DNA of 64,000 bases from Burkholderia sp. PAMC 26561 (GCF_001557535.2 NZ_CP014306.1:682001-746000), one strand, 5' to 3'; shown: positions 50,141-59,653, counted from the stretch's first letter. Notes: generated from the letters alone by a model not told the origin. A program made the numbers and translations.

Positions 50141-51409
50141 TCAGCCTTGATCGCCTATTACGCCGGCCTGTTGCAACTCACTGATTTGCGCATCGGTCAT
50201 ACCCAGCACCTCGCGCAGCACTGCGCTCGTGTGCTGACCGAGCATCGGCGGCGCCCGATTATATTCAACCGGCGTAGCCGATAAACGCAGCGGACTCGCC
50301 ACCGTCGGCGCCACGCCCGCAACCGGATGCGCAATCTCGCGTGCCGACTCGCGACACACCGCCTGCTCCGAGCCGAACGCCTGTTCGATATCGTTGATCG
50401 GTCCGCACGGCACGCCGCACGCTTCGAGCGCCGCGACCCATGCATCGCGCGTGCGGGTCATGAACACCGCGCCCAATTGCGGCAATAACTCCGCGCGGTT
50501 CACGCTGCGGCCGCTGTTGGTCGCAAAGCGCGAATCGATGGCAAGCTCCGGCACGTTCATCGCCGTGCAGAGCGCGCGGAACTGCCCATCGTTTCCGCAC
50601 GCAACGATCACGTGGCCATCGCTCGCCGCGAACGTCTGGTACGGCACGATGTTCGGGTGCGCGTTGCCCATGCGCTTTGGCGCGATGCCGGTGGTGAGGT
50701 AGTTCATCGACTGGTTGGCGAGCATGGCGAGCTGCGCGTCGAACAGCGAGATGTCGAGATGTTGCCCAAGGCCGCTTTTCTCGCGCTCCATCAAGGCCGC
50801 GAGAATGCCCGTGGTCGCGTACATGCCCGCCATCAGATCAGTCACGGCCACGCCGACTTTCTCCGGACCGCCGCCCGCCACGCTGTCGGGTTCGCCGGTG
50901 ATGCTCATCAGGCCGCCCATGCCCTGGATCAGGAAGTCGTATCCTGCGCGTTGCGACAACGGCCCGCTTTGACCGAAACCCGTCACCGAGCAATACACCA
51001 GCCGCGGGTTCAGCTCGGAAAGACTCGCGTAATCCAGGCCATATTTCTTCAGGCCACCGACCTTGAAGTTTTCTACGACCACATCGCAGGATTTCGCGAA
51101 CTCACGGATGAGCGCCGCGCCTTCCGGCGAACTCATATCGATGGCGACCGACTGCTTGTTGCGATTCGCGCAGAGGAAATAGGCGCTCTCGGAGGTGTTG
51201 TTGCCGTCGGCATCGCGCAGGAACGGCGGGCCCCACGTGCGGGTATCGTCGCCCGTACCCGGGCGTTCGATCTTAAACACTTCCGCGCCGAGATCCGCGA
51301 GATTCTGCGTGCACCAAGGCCCCGCCAGCACGCGCGATAAATCCAGCACACGGATTCGGTCGAGTGGACGTTTTCTCGCCGCCGATGACTTCTTGCTGTC
51401 CTGCACCAT
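50141..51409 (-). CDS. CaiB/BaiF-family CoA-transferase
   Basis: 422-aa family III CoA transferase that would move CoA between carboxylic acids. The start RVLDLSRVLAGPWCTQNLADLGAEVFKIERPGTGDDTR and VTDLMAGMYATTGILAAL (catalytic Asp) are standard. Its wording resembles the succinyl-/glutarate-CoA branch (SUGCT-like), which is a family-level hint only. The gene converges with the PLD gene (9 bp between stops) and has no functionally linked neighbours. Confidence 0.9.
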   Translation of the reverse strand: MVQDSKKSSAARKRPLDRIRVLDLSRVLAGPWCTQNLADLGAEVFKIERPGTGDDTRTWGPPFLRDADGNNTSESAYFLCANRNKQSVAIDMSSPEGAALIREFAKSCDVVVENFKVGGLKKYGLDYASLSELNPRLVYCSVTGFGQSGPLSQRAGYDFLIQGMGGLMSITGEPDSVAGGGPEKVGVAVTDLMAGMYATTGILAALMEREKSGLGQHLDISLFDAQLAMLANQSMNYLTTGIAPKRMGNAHPNIVPYQTFAASDGHVIVACGNDGQFRALCTAMNVPELAIDSRFATNSGRSVNRAELLPQLGAVFMTRTRDAWVAALEACGVPCGPINDIEQAFGSEQAVCRESAREIAHPVAGVAPTVASPLRLSATPVEYNRAPPMLGQHTSAVLREVLGMTDAQISELQQAGVIGDQG

Positions 51410-51533
51410 TTCACCTCGTCTGTTTCAGGGTTATGGGAACGCGTCGATTGTAGCGACGTCCGCGTTTTCAGCCTTGGAACCGAGAAAACTCTGCCGCCCA
51501 CCGCAAATCGGACCAGAATATTCGCAGCCCGCC

Positions 51534-51559
51534 GGAATATTGCGCGGGTGATGTTCGTT
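51534..51559 (+). promoter_or_regulatory. Possible ECF-type promoter upstream of the secreted protein gene
   Basis: GGAAT (51534-51538), 17 bp, then CGTT (51556-51559) in the 178-bp spacer before the secreted-protein gene. The pattern resembles ECF promoters (GGAAC-N-CGTT), which would fit autoregulation by the neighbouring ECF sigma factor. Low certainty, since short motifs recur by chance. Confidence 0.3.
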
Positions 51560-51587
51560 TAAACCGTATCGATAAATGGAAGAGACA

Positions 51588-51956
51588 ATGAAAACGCGAA
51601 TCCCGATGCTCGCAGCGGCGCTCGCCGCCACGTTCAGCTTGACCGTTCATGCCGCGCCGCCTGTGGCCGCGAACGGCATGTACACCGATTCCAAGGGCAT
51701 GACGCTCTACACGTTCGACAAAGACACCGCCTCCGGTCCAAGCGCCTGCTCGGGCGGCTGCGCGCAGGCATGGCCGGCGGCGATGGCAGACGCATCGGAC
51801 CAACCACAAGGCGACTGGACGGTCGTGTCCACCGCCGATGGCGGCAAACAATGGGCTTACAAAGGCAAGCGCGTGTACACGTTCGCGAAAGACACCAAGG
51901 CGGGCGACGCCAAGGGCGAGAACTTTAAGGACGTGTGGCACACGGTGAAGCAATAA
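51588..51956 (+). CDS. Secreted protein with Yx(F/W/Y)xxD motifs (COG4315-like)
   Basis: 122-aa exported protein. The signal peptide ends near VHAAPP. The mature part has two related segments, MYTDSKGMTLYTFDKDT and AYKGKRVYTFAKDT, and a CSGGCAQAWP cysteine motif between them, matching the COG4315 putative lipoprotein family of unknown function. GGAAGAGACA precedes the ATG at 51588; an in-frame ATG at 51576 is less likely. It is the first gene of the sigma/anti-sigma cluster, 4 bp before the sigma frame. Confidence 0.82.
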   Translation: MKTRIPMLAAALAATFSLTVHAAPPVAANGMYTDSKGMTLYTFDKDTASGPSACSGGCAQAWPAAMADASDQPQGDWTVVSTADGGKQWAYKGKRVYTFAKDTKAGDAKGENFKDVWHTVKQ

Positions 51957-51960
51957 AGGT

Positions 51961-52533
51961 GTGGCGCGAGCGAGACCGGACAGCAAACCTGAAACATGTG
52001 ATGGGCGAAGGGCGTTGAGTTTCGATACTGATCTCGTTGGGATTCTCCCGCAGTTGCGGCGTTATGCGCGCGCGCTGACGGGAGACCGCGCCTGGGCCGA
52101 CGACCTCGTTCAGGACGTCACGGAGCGCGCGCTCGGCCGCTCGGCCGCGTTTCGCGTGGGCAGCAACCTGCGCGCATGGCTCTTCACGATCATGCGCAAT
52201 CTTTACATCGATCAATTGCGCGGCCGGCGCGACATTGCCGTCGACGATGAAACCGCGCCCTGGCGCCAGATGGCCGCGCCCGTTGGCGAAGTGGACGGAC
52301 TTGTACTGCGCGACGTGCAGCGCGCGCTATATTGCCTGCCTGTCGAGCAACGCGAAGTCATGCTGCTTGTATGCGTGGAGGACATGAGTTATCAGGAGGC
52401 ATCGGCGGTGCTGAACGTGCCGGCCGGAACGGTGATGTCGCGCCTTTCCCGCGCACGCGAACACATGCGCGTGATGCTCGGAGAGGAACCGGGCCGCAAA
52501 TCGGCGTCGTTGAAAATCGTGAGTGGCACATGA
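51961..52533 (+). CDS. ECF-type RNA polymerase sigma factor
   Basis: Extracytoplasmic-function sigma factor, about 172-190 aa. Region 2 (LRRYARALTGDRAWADDLVQDVTERALG) and region 4 (LPVEQREVMLLVCVEDMSYQEASAVLNVPAGTVMSRLSRAREHMR) are both intact. GTG 51961 and TTG 52015 are possible starts; the TTG, at RRALSFD, gives a more usual ECF N-terminus. The stop overlaps the anti-sigma start by 4 bp, a standard sigma/anti-sigma pair. Confidence 0.9.
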   Translation: MARARPDSKPETCDGRRALSFDTDLVGILPQLRRYARALTGDRAWADDLVQDVTERALGRSAAFRVGSNLRAWLFTIMRNLYIDQLRGRRDIAVDDETAPWRQMAAPVGEVDGLVLRDVQRALYCLPVEQREVMLLVCVEDMSYQEASAVLNVPAGTVMSRLSRAREHMRVMLGEEPGRKSASLKIVSGT

Positions 52534-53324
52534 CGAAACCCGAAAATCCGGACCGGCCGGAATCGAGCGCTTCAGCCGATGAGCTGCGAGCGCTGTCGGC
52601 GTTTATCGACGATGAATCCACGGATGCAGAGCGCGCCGAAATAGCCGCGCGCATTGCCCGCGATCCGGAGAGCGCGGCGACGGTGGCGACGTATCGGGCG
52701 CAGGACAACGCGTTGCGCGCGCTGTTTGCCGGGACGGCGGACCAGGAACCGCAAGTGGTCGTCGTGCGACCGCGGCGGCGTTATCTCATGGCGGCGAGCT
52801 GGCTGGTCGTAGGTATCGCGTGCGGGTTCCTGATGCACATGATGTTGCCGATGATCGGTCGCGACAAACCTGCGCCGGTGTTCGCGCAGCGCGCGGACAT
52901 TGCTTACGCCGTGTACGCGCCTGAACAGCGGCACGCGGTGGAAGTCGCGGCGTCACAGGAAGACCATCTGGTGACGTGGCTTTCGAAGCGGCTCAACCGG
53001 TCGTTGACGATTCCATCGCTGCACGAATACGGGTTCGAACTGGTCGGCGGCCGTCTGTTGCCGGGCGAGGACGGACCTGCCGCGCAGTTCATGTATCAGA
53101 ACGCGAGCGGCGAGCGTCTCACGCTTTATATGACGAGCAGTACGGGCAAGCGTCGCGAGGAATACGCAATCCGCATGTTGCGCGACGGCACGCGACGCAC
53201 CTTCTACTGGACCACGGAACAAGCAGGTTACGCGTTGTCGGGACAAATCGGCGAGGCAAAGCTGCGCGCGATCACCTTCGATACCTGTGCCGCGTTAGGC
53301 GGCGATCCAAAAAAATGGCAATGA
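52530..53324 (+). CDS. Membrane-spanning anti-sigma factor
   Basis: 264-aa protein. An N-terminal cytoplasmic anti-sigma domain (FIDDESTDAERAEIAARIARDPES) precedes a transmembrane helix near residues 87-105 (AASWLVVGIACGFLMHMML) and a periplasmic domain. It should bind and hold the ECF sigma factor at the membrane, released by an envelope signal. Its ATG overlaps the sigma stop (ATGA), and its own stop overlaps the PEBP start (ATGA). No classic zinc-binding HxxxCxxC is visible, so it belongs outside the ZAS group. Confidence 0.85.
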   Translation: MTKPENPDRPESSASADELRALSAFIDDESTDAERAEIAARIARDPESAATVATYRAQDNALRALFAGTADQEPQVVVVRPRRRYLMAASWLVVGIACGFLMHMMLPMIGRDKPAPVFAQRADIAYAVYAPEQRHAVEVAASQEDHLVTWLSKRLNRSLTIPSLHEYGFELVGGRLLPGEDGPAAQFMYQNASGERLTLYMTSSTGKRREEYAIRMLRDGTRRTFYWTTEQAGYALSGQIGEAKLRAITFDTCAALGGDPKKWQ

Positions 53325-53866
53325 ACCTTCGAAAGATTCACATGCTTGCCCTGTGCGCGGGGCTCGGCCTGAGCGCCGCGGCCCTCGCTGATAACCGCTT
53401 CACCCTTACCTCACCCACCCTCTCCGATAACGCCACGCTTGATTCCCGCTACGCCGCGAGCGCGCAGGACTGCGGCGGCAAGAACGTCTCTTTGCCGCTC
53501 GCATGGCGCAACGTGCCTTCGGGCACGAAGAGCTTCGCGGTGACGATCTACGACCCCGATGGAGCCAAAGGCCTCGGTATCGTGCACTGGGTCATGTATG
53601 GAATTCCGGCGTCCGTGACAACGCTCGAAGAAGGCGGACCGCCGCCGGCGGGGAGTATCGGCGGGATCAACCGGACGGGGAAAGACGGCTATTACGGTCC
53701 GTGCCCACCACGCGGCGATGCACCCCATCACTACGTAGTGCAGGCTTACGCGCTGGATCTTGCCGGAGAAACGATGCCGCCCGCGCTCAATCGCGACACG
53801 CTGATTGCCGCGATGAAGGATCACGTGCTGGCATCGTCGAGTATCGTGATTCGCTACGCGCGTTAA
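53321..53866 (+). CDS. Secreted YbhB/PEBP-family protein
   Basis: 181-aa exported phosphatidylethanolamine-binding-protein homologue. A signal peptide (cleavage near ALADNR) is followed by the PEBP core: YDPDGAKGLGIVHWVMYGIP and the GPCPPRGDAPHHYVVQAYALD segment holding the ligand-site His. Bacterial YbhB-type proteins have no agreed function. It is coupled to the anti-sigma gene by ATGA and completes the four-gene run. Confidence 0.9.
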   Translation: MNLRKIHMLALCAGLGLSAAALADNRFTLTSPTLSDNATLDSRYAASAQDCGGKNVSLPLAWRNVPSGTKSFAVTIYDPDGAKGLGIVHWVMYGIPASVTTLEEGGPPPAGSIGGINRTGKDGYYGPCPPRGDAPHHYVVQAYALDLAGETMPPALNRDTLIAAMKDHVLASSSIVIRYAR

Positions 53867-53881
53867 ATAGCCTCGCGGCCG

Positions 53882-55390
53882 TCAGGTTTCATCGGCTGCG
53901 GCGAGACCCGCTCTCGTTTGCACGCCCCAGGCGCGCGAACGTCCCAGGAAATCGACCCAGCCCAGCGCCGCGCCCGTGTGGCGCAACAACTGGAACGTGA
54001 ACGGCTCGACCACCGCCGATACCACCGCCATCCACAAGCTCGATCCGGCTGTGTCGCCGGTCCATCGGCGGTACAAGTGCACCGTCCACAAGTGGAACGC
54101 GAAATCGAGCAGGATCTTCGCGCCGATCACGCTGAAAATCGGTAGCACCACGGCGCCGCGCCGCTCCACGATAAACCCGATCAGCAACGCAAACGCCGTC
54201 AGGCCGTAGATGGGCTGCAGGGTATCGAACGCCTTCACGGGCAACATCAGGAGGCCGAGCTTGCCGTATCGGCGATTGCCGGTCATGTCGCGGTTCCAGT
54301 ATTGCGTCTGCAGGAAACCCGCGAACCAGCGGCGGCGCTGGCGCATGAAACCGCTGAGCGAACTCGGCGCGTCCGTGATCGCGTGCGCATTGCCGACCAC
54401 ACGCACATCCCAGTCGAGACCGTGATCCACCGCGTGACGGCGCAACCGGTGAATCAGTTCGTAGTCTTCAACGAGACATTCGGCATCGAACCCGCCGACC
54501 GCGACCAGCGCGTCACGTCGAAACGATGCAAACGCGCCCGAGATCAGCAGCAGGCTGTCGGCGCGCATCCAGGCAAAGCGCGAGATGAAATTTCGAATGT
54601 ATTCGTACGTCTGGAACCACTGGAAAAAGCGTCCGCTGAGCGTTTTGCTGCAGACCGGCACCAGAATGCCTGCCGCCGCCACGAGGTTCGTTCGCGCGGC
54701 AAAGGCGCTCCGCATGGCGAGGACGGCGTCATCGGCGAGACGTGTGTCGGCGTCGCAGGTCATCACGATCGGCGTGCTGATCTTTTCGATGGCGGCGTTC
54801 AGCGCCCGCGCTTTCCCGCCGTGCGGGACGCGCAGCCAGAAGAGATTGGGATAGATCGTCGATGCCGCGCTCAACTCGCCTTCCACTGGCTTGATCAAAC
54901 CGAAACGTTGCGTGAGAACTTCGGCGGTGGCGTCGGTGGAACCATCGTCGGCGATCACGATTTGCGCCGCGCTGTGCGTCTGGCCAAGCAGCTTGGCGAG
55001 CGTGTTCGGCAACACGGCCGCCTCGTTGTGCGAGGCGACGATCACGCCAAGCGGCGGCAAACCCTGTTCGCGCTGCTGCCGGTCGAGCGGCTTGGGCCGC
55101 TTCACGAGCGTCCACGATTTCGCGCCGACGAACATCAGCAACAAGGTGTCGTAGACGACATACGCGATCCCCGTCGACCACGCGACCACGCCATGCAGAA
55201 AGAACGCGCGGGCAAAAAGAACCATCCAGAGCACGACCACGCTGCCGTGAATCAGCACGCTTGCGACCGTCACCGGACGCGGAGCAATCCGCGGCGATGC
55301 TTTCGCAAGCGCTGCTTCAAGCGAGGTTTGTGTGGGTCTGGACGCGTGTTTCGCGGGAAGCGCCGGCGCGGTCTTGAGTTCCATGTCCAT
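53882..55390 (-). CDS. Membrane glycosyltransferase, family 2
   Basis: 502-aa GT2 enzyme. Two N-terminal helices lead to the catalytic domain with ASHNEA, ADDGSTDAT (DxD-like), TCDADTRL, ECLVEDYELIHRLRR (ED catalytic base region) and QRRRWFAG (QxxRW), a processive-type signature. C-terminal helices (LQPIYGLTAFALLIGFIV and others) follow. It may build an exopolysaccharide or beta-glycan; no partner polysaccharide genes are present. The start ATG 55390 shares a base with the cytochrome b561 stop (TAATG). Confidence 0.88.
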   Translation of the reverse strand: MDMELKTAPALPAKHASRPTQTSLEAALAKASPRIAPRPVTVASVLIHGSVVVLWMVLFARAFFLHGVVAWSTGIAYVVYDTLLLMFVGAKSWTLVKRPKPLDRQQREQGLPPLGVIVASHNEAAVLPNTLAKLLGQTHSAAQIVIADDGSTDATAEVLTQRFGLIKPVEGELSAASTIYPNLFWLRVPHGGKARALNAAIEKISTPIVMTCDADTRLADDAVLAMRSAFAARTNLVAAAGILVPVCSKTLSGRFFQWFQTYEYIRNFISRFAWMRADSLLLISGAFASFRRDALVAVGGFDAECLVEDYELIHRLRRHAVDHGLDWDVRVVGNAHAITDAPSSLSGFMRQRRRWFAGFLQTQYWNRDMTGNRRYGKLGLLMLPVKAFDTLQPIYGLTAFALLIGFIVERRGAVVLPIFSVIGAKILLDFAFHLWTVHLYRRWTGDTAGSSLWMAVVSAVVEPFTFQLLRHTGAALGWVDFLGRSRAWGVQTRAGLAAADET

Positions 55391-55992
55391 TACGGCACCA
55401 TCCGCGAAATCACCGACTTCCGGTCGATCCATTGATGCTTGAGCGCGCCGCCTACGTGCATCGCGAAAAGTGCGTACAGCGCGTAACCCAGCCAAGTGTG
55501 CAATGCGCCGAAACGATCGTGCAGCGTTTCCTTCAGCACGGGATCGAGGTTCATTACGTAACCAATGCGCGGCCACGGAATCACGCCGAAAAGGTGCATG
55601 GGATGCGAGGCTGCGGCATTCCAGGCCGAATCGTGCAGCCAGCCCGACAACGGCAAACCAATCATCAACAGATACAGCAGGAAATGCGCGATATGCGCGG
55701 CGACGTGTTCCCATTTCGGAAACGTCTTCGGCAGCGGCGGCGGCCGATGCGATACCCGCCACAAGATGCGCAGCAGCACTAGCCCGAGCACTGTGATGCC
55801 GATGGACTTGTGGGTATCGACAATCGGCCGTATCCAGTTGTCCGGAAACTTTTCCGCCGATAGTCCGAGCACGACATTGCAAATGATCAGCACAGCGACA
55901 AGCCAGTGCAGGACCATCGCCGTGCGCGTGTAACGCAGCGGCGCCTCGGCTTCAGGCTGTTTTGACGCCACGTTGGCGGCTTGCGTGGACAT
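55390..55992 (-). CDS. Cytochrome b561-family protein
   Basis: 200-aa inner-membrane di-haem b-type cytochrome with four predicted helices, of the CybB type that could pass electrons between the quinone pool and periplasm. Haem-ligand histidines fit VLHWLVAV, DTHKSIGI, HIAHFLLY and LHTWLGYALYALFAMHVGGAL. The ATG 55992 has GGAG 5 bp upstream; the in-frame start at 56034 lacks one. It is coupled to the glycosyltransferase, an unusual partner. Confidence 0.88.
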   Translation of the reverse strand: MSTQAANVASKQPEAEAPLRYTRTAMVLHWLVAVLIICNVVLGLSAEKFPDNWIRPIVDTHKSIGITVLGLVLLRILWRVSHRPPPLPKTFPKWEHVAAHIAHFLLYLLMIGLPLSGWLHDSAWNAAASHPMHLFGVIPWPRIGYVMNLDPVLKETLHDRFGALHTWLGYALYALFAMHVGGALKHQWIDRKSVISRMVP

Positions 55993-56180
55993 TGGAACTC
56001 CGTGCGGAAATGGGGTGGATCGACAGGTTGTCATGTGGTGGGTCTGCCCATGCAGCCGTGCAGACCGACACTCTTCAAACGCGCCATCGCACCCGTTTAT
56101 TCCACCGATTCTGAGGGAAAACGCGGACTCGCGTTCGTACCCGATTTGACGGGAAGCATTCCGTAATATTTCACGGTGTT

Positions 56181-57122
56181 TCAGCGCTGTGTTTTCGGCA
56201 CGACGAAATCAAGTACGGCCTGAGCAAATCGCGCCGCCGCAGGGTTCGCCGAGCTTCGATGCGTCACGAGATGAAGCGGCGCTGAAAACGCTTCGTCACC
56301 GGCCACAACGCAATACACGACGCTTTCCTGCTGGTATCGCTGCATGGACGCCGGCACGAGCGTGATGCCCGCCCCTGCCGCCACGAGGTTGATCGCACTC
56401 GACATGCGCGGCACTTCGCTCACCACGTCCGGCTTGAATCCGGCCGCTTCGCACGCGCGGATGAAATCGGCGTACATGCCCGGCGCGCCGGGACGTCGAA
56501 CGAAAATGAAAGGTTCGCCGGCAAGCGCCTTCAACGGAACCTGAGGCTGCTCATCTGACTTACGTGGCCGCCTGCCTTTTGGACGCACCAACAACGCGTG
56601 TCCGACCGGCAGCACGAGCACCATGCGCTCTTCGTGCAGCAGATCGAAGCGCAATTCGGCGGGCGTCTCGATGGGTTTGCGTAGGATTGCGGCATCGATA
56701 CGCCCGCTCATCATCCGTTCGATGATCCCCGCAGCGTTGATCTCGTTCAGGTCGATGGCGATATCCGGATGCGCCGCGCGGAATTGGCGAATCGCTGCGG
56801 TCGCGAGCGGATGGAACGCGGCCGAACTTGTCAGCGCGATCCGCACGGACCCCAATTGTCCGGTTGCAACGCGGCGCGCGTTCGTGACGCCTTGGTCCAA
56901 AGCATCTAGAACGCCCTGGGCATCGACGGCAAAAGCCGCCCCCGCCGATGTCAACTCCACGCCGCGCGGCAGGCGCGCGAACAAGGCGAAGCCGAGTTCC
57001 CGCTCCAGTTCCTGGATCTGCTGCGACAACGGCGGTTGCTGGATATGCAGCCGCGCCGCCGCGCGTGTGAACTGACGCTCTTGCGCGACAGTGAGGAAAT
57101 ACCGGAGATGACGCAGTTCCAT
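56181..57122 (-). CDS. LysR-type transcriptional regulator
   Basis: 313-aa LysR regulator divergent from the MHS transporter gene. The N-terminal HTH is MELRHLRYFLTVAQERQFTRAAARLHIQQPPLSQQIQELERELG, with a substrate-binding domain after it. It likely activates the transporter and esterase genes in response to the imported or hydrolysed compound; LysR proteins of this type often sense aromatic acids. The intergenic spacer has an ATGGCA-G-TGCCAT palindrome at 57149-57161. Confidence 0.9.
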   Translation of the reverse strand: MELRHLRYFLTVAQERQFTRAAARLHIQQPPLSQQIQELERELGFALFARLPRGVELTSAGAAFAVDAQGVLDALDQGVTNARRVATGQLGSVRIALTSSAAFHPLATAAIRQFRAAHPDIAIDLNEINAAGIIERMMSGRIDAAILRKPIETPAELRFDLLHEERMVLVLPVGHALLVRPKGRRPRKSDEQPQVPLKALAGEPFIFVRRPGAPGMYADFIRACEAAGFKPDVVSEVPRMSSAINLVAAGAGITLVPASMQRYQQESVVYCVVAGDEAFSAPLHLVTHRSSANPAAARFAQAVLDFVVPKTQR

Positions 57123-57148
57123 TCATGGTCCTCACATATTCAGGATGT

Positions 57149-57161
57149 ATGGCAGTGCCAT
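57149..57161. promoter_or_regulatory. Palindrome in the LysR / transporter intergenic spacer
   Basis: ATGGCA-G-TGCCAT, perfect, 27 bp upstream of the LysR start and 83 bp upstream of the transporter. Flanking ACATAT (57134-57139) and ATATGT (57165-57170) add a second weak symmetry. It is a candidate LysR recognition site by position. Confidence 0.45.
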
Positions 57162-57243
57162 CTGATATGTATTTTACATTTGCCAACCCGTTTCGTACTC
57201 TTCGATTCAAATACAACTAGACAACAAACGTGTCAGGAGACTT

Positions 57244-58596
57244 ATGCAAACGGCCTTCCCTTCACGCTCACCGGCCTTTCCGCCGACGGCGGCCTCGACG
57301 CTGAGCAAATCGCAGATTCGCCGCGCCGTACTGGCGTCCGTGATCGGCAACGGGCTGGAATGGTTCGATTTCCTGATCTACGGCTACTTCGCGAAGATCA
57401 TCGCGCACGTGTTTTTTCCGGTCGGCAACGCGGCGCTTTCAACCACGCTGACGCTCGGCACGTTCGCGGTCGGGTTTATCGTACGGCCGCTCGGCGGGAT
57501 TGCGATTGGCGCGTACGCCGATCGCGTCGGCCGCCGGCGCACGCTGTCCATGCTCATCCTGCTAATGGCAGCAAGCACCTTGCTCATGGGATTGACGCCG
57601 GGATATTCCAGCATCGGTATTGCCGCGCCGCTGCTTGTGTTGCTTGCGCGGGTGCTCCAGGGTTTGTCGGTGGGCGGCGAATTTGCGACCGCCGCCGCGA
57701 TGCTCACCGAATACGCTCCGCGCGGCAAGAAGATGTTCTTCGGCAGCTTCCAGATGACCTCGCAGGCGGTGGCGCTGGTGTTGTCGTCGGCTTGCGGTTA
57801 TGCGCTGACCACGAATCTCGATCGTGCCTCGCTTGAAACGTGGGGCTGGCGCGTGCCGTTCTTGCTCGGCGCGCTGGTCGGGCCGGTCGGCTTCTATATA
57901 CGACACAAGGTGGCTGAATCGCCCGAGTTCGTGGAGCTGCGCCAGCGGCTTGGCCATGCGCCGCGCCAGACCATTCGCGGTTTTTTCAAACAACGCAGCG
58001 ATGCCTCCTTGTGCGCGATGGGCGTGATCATCGTGGGCACGGCGACGAATTACCTGTGGCACACCTTCCTGCCGCTTTATGTCGAGCGGCAATTGCACTT
58101 GCCGCTCAAGAACGCGTTGATGGGAACGGCGGTTTCCGGGTTGATAGCTATCGTGGGATATCCGCTCGCGGGGAAACTCGCGGACCGCGTGGGCGCGTTC
58201 CGGCTGTTCTTTCCCGTGACGATTGTGTGGGTCGTGATCGCGTATCCGCTGTTCGCGTGGGTGCTTGCGTCGCCTACGCCGGGACGGGTGTTCGCCGCTC
58301 AAATGGTCGCCTCCGTTGTGCTCAGCCTGATGTCCGGGCCGCACCCCGGCATGCTCACGCAGCTTTTCCCGACGGCAACGCGCTCGACCGGCGTGGCGCT
58401 CTCGTACAACATCGCGGTCACCCTGTTCGGTGGCCTCGCGCCGCTGACGGTCTCCACGCTGATTACCCTGACCGGATCGAACATCGTTCCGGCGTATTAC
58501 CTGATTTTTGCAGGCATCGTGTCGCTCGCGCTGGTTGGACTAACTCGCTCCGGGCAGCGCCTGCGTCGCGATCCCGAAGCCGTTGCGGTGGATTAA
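57244..58596 (+). CDS. MHS-family MFS carboxylate/proton symporter
   Basis: 450-aa inner-membrane transporter of the metabolite:H+ symporter family (12 helices), which commonly takes up aromatic acids, citrate, alpha-ketoglutarate or proline/betaine. ASVIGNGLEWFDFLIYGYF is the typical first helix, and FIVRPLGGIAIGAYADRVGRRRTL the signature loop. AGGAG precedes the ATG. It begins the LysR-controlled run; the following gene starts directly at its stop. Confidence 0.9.
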   Translation: MQTAFPSRSPAFPPTAASTLSKSQIRRAVLASVIGNGLEWFDFLIYGYFAKIIAHVFFPVGNAALSTTLTLGTFAVGFIVRPLGGIAIGAYADRVGRRRTLSMLILLMAASTLLMGLTPGYSSIGIAAPLLVLLARVLQGLSVGGEFATAAAMLTEYAPRGKKMFFGSFQMTSQAVALVLSSACGYALTTNLDRASLETWGWRVPFLLGALVGPVGFYIRHKVAESPEFVELRQRLGHAPRQTIRGFFKQRSDASLCAMGVIIVGTATNYLWHTFLPLYVERQLHLPLKNALMGTAVSGLIAIVGYPLAGKLADRVGAFRLFFPVTIVWVVIAYPLFAWVLASPTPGRVFAAQMVASVVLSLMSGPHPGMLTQLFPTATRSTGVALSYNIAVTLFGGLAPLTVSTLITLTGSNIVPAYYLIFAGIVSLALVGLTRSGQRLRRDPEAVAVD

Positions 58597-59607
58597 ATGA
58601 CCCTTTTCGATAAACCTCGTAACGAGCAACCGGTCGGCGCAGTCGGCAATGAACGCCTGCGTGTTGCTATGCCTCGCGGGACTGGCGTTGTGCCGTTTTA
58701 TCGTTCGATGCAAGAACGCGATGCGGTGAATGTTTCGCGCATCGTGGTCCTGTTGCATGGCCGTTTGCGCGATGCCGACGCCTATCTGCTCTCGGCGCAG
58801 AACGCGCTGGCGGCGGCATCGACCGATCCGGCCCGCACGCTGTTGCTCGTCCCGCAATTTCTCGCGACTGCGGATATCGGCGCGCACGGCTTGCCCACCG
58901 ACACGCTGCACTGGGAGTGGACATCGTGGATGGGCGGCGATGACGCGGTCGGTCCCGCGCCGCTCAGTTCCTTCGATGTCCTCGATGCATTCGTTGAACA
59001 ATTCGCGGATCGTGCACGGTTTCCGGCACTCACCGATGTGATCATTGCCGGGCATTCGGGCGGCGCGCAGGTCGCGCACCGGTACGCCATCGTCGGGGCG
59101 GGATGCAAGGCGCCCGGCGTGCATTGCCGCTATGTGATTGCGAATCCGTCGTCGTATGTGTACTTCAATGCAATGCGCCCTGACGCCCAAGGCATATTGC
59201 GTCCCGCCGATACAGACCGGTGCCCCGGCGTGGACAACTGGAAATACGGCGTGCGACGCGCGCCCCGCTATGTGGAGTCCGCGCAGTTCGAAGCGCTCGA
59301 ACAACGCTACTTCGCCGCCGATGTGATCTACCTGCTCGGCCAAGAGGATCGCAATCCGCGTCACGACGCGCTCGATCGTTCTTGCGCCGCCGCTGCTCAG
59401 GGGCCGCACAGGCTCGCACGCGGGCGGTCCTACTTTGCATACCTCAAGGAAAGGCATCCGGCGCTGGCTCATCGATGCTGGGAAGTGCCGGGCGTCGGCC
59501 ACAACGGCGCAGCCATGCTCGGCTCGCACGAAGGTGTGCGCGCATTGTTCGGCGTGGAAAGGTTGGCTCACGTCATTGCTCCATCCACAGCCGGCGCGAC
59601 CGACTGA
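58597..59607 (+). CDS. Alpha/beta-hydrolase-type protein of unknown substrate
   Basis: 336-aa protein without a signal peptide. RIVVLLHGRLRDADAY gives the oxyanion strand and VIIAGHSGGAQVAHRYA the nucleophile elbow (GHSGG). A C-terminal VPGVGHNGAAM supplies a candidate catalytic His. I recognise it only as an alpha/beta-fold hydrolase related to secreted poly-ester-type or esterase families. Starting one base after the transporter stop, it is coupled to transport. Confidence 0.75.
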   Translation: MTLFDKPRNEQPVGAVGNERLRVAMPRGTGVVPFYRSMQERDAVNVSRIVVLLHGRLRDADAYLLSAQNALAAASTDPARTLLLVPQFLATADIGAHGLPTDTLHWEWTSWMGGDDAVGPAPLSSFDVLDAFVEQFADRARFPALTDVIIAGHSGGAQVAHRYAIVGAGCKAPGVHCRYVIANPSSYVYFNAMRPDAQGILRPADTDRCPGVDNWKYGVRRAPRYVESAQFEALEQRYFAADVIYLLGQEDRNPRHDALDRSCAAAAQGPHRLARGRSYFAYLKERHPALAHRCWEVPGVGHNGAAMLGSHEGVRALFGVERLAHVIAPSTAGATD

Positions 59608-59653
59608 ACAGTTTTTGCAAGGCAGCAGTTCATAAACACACGGAGACAGAATC

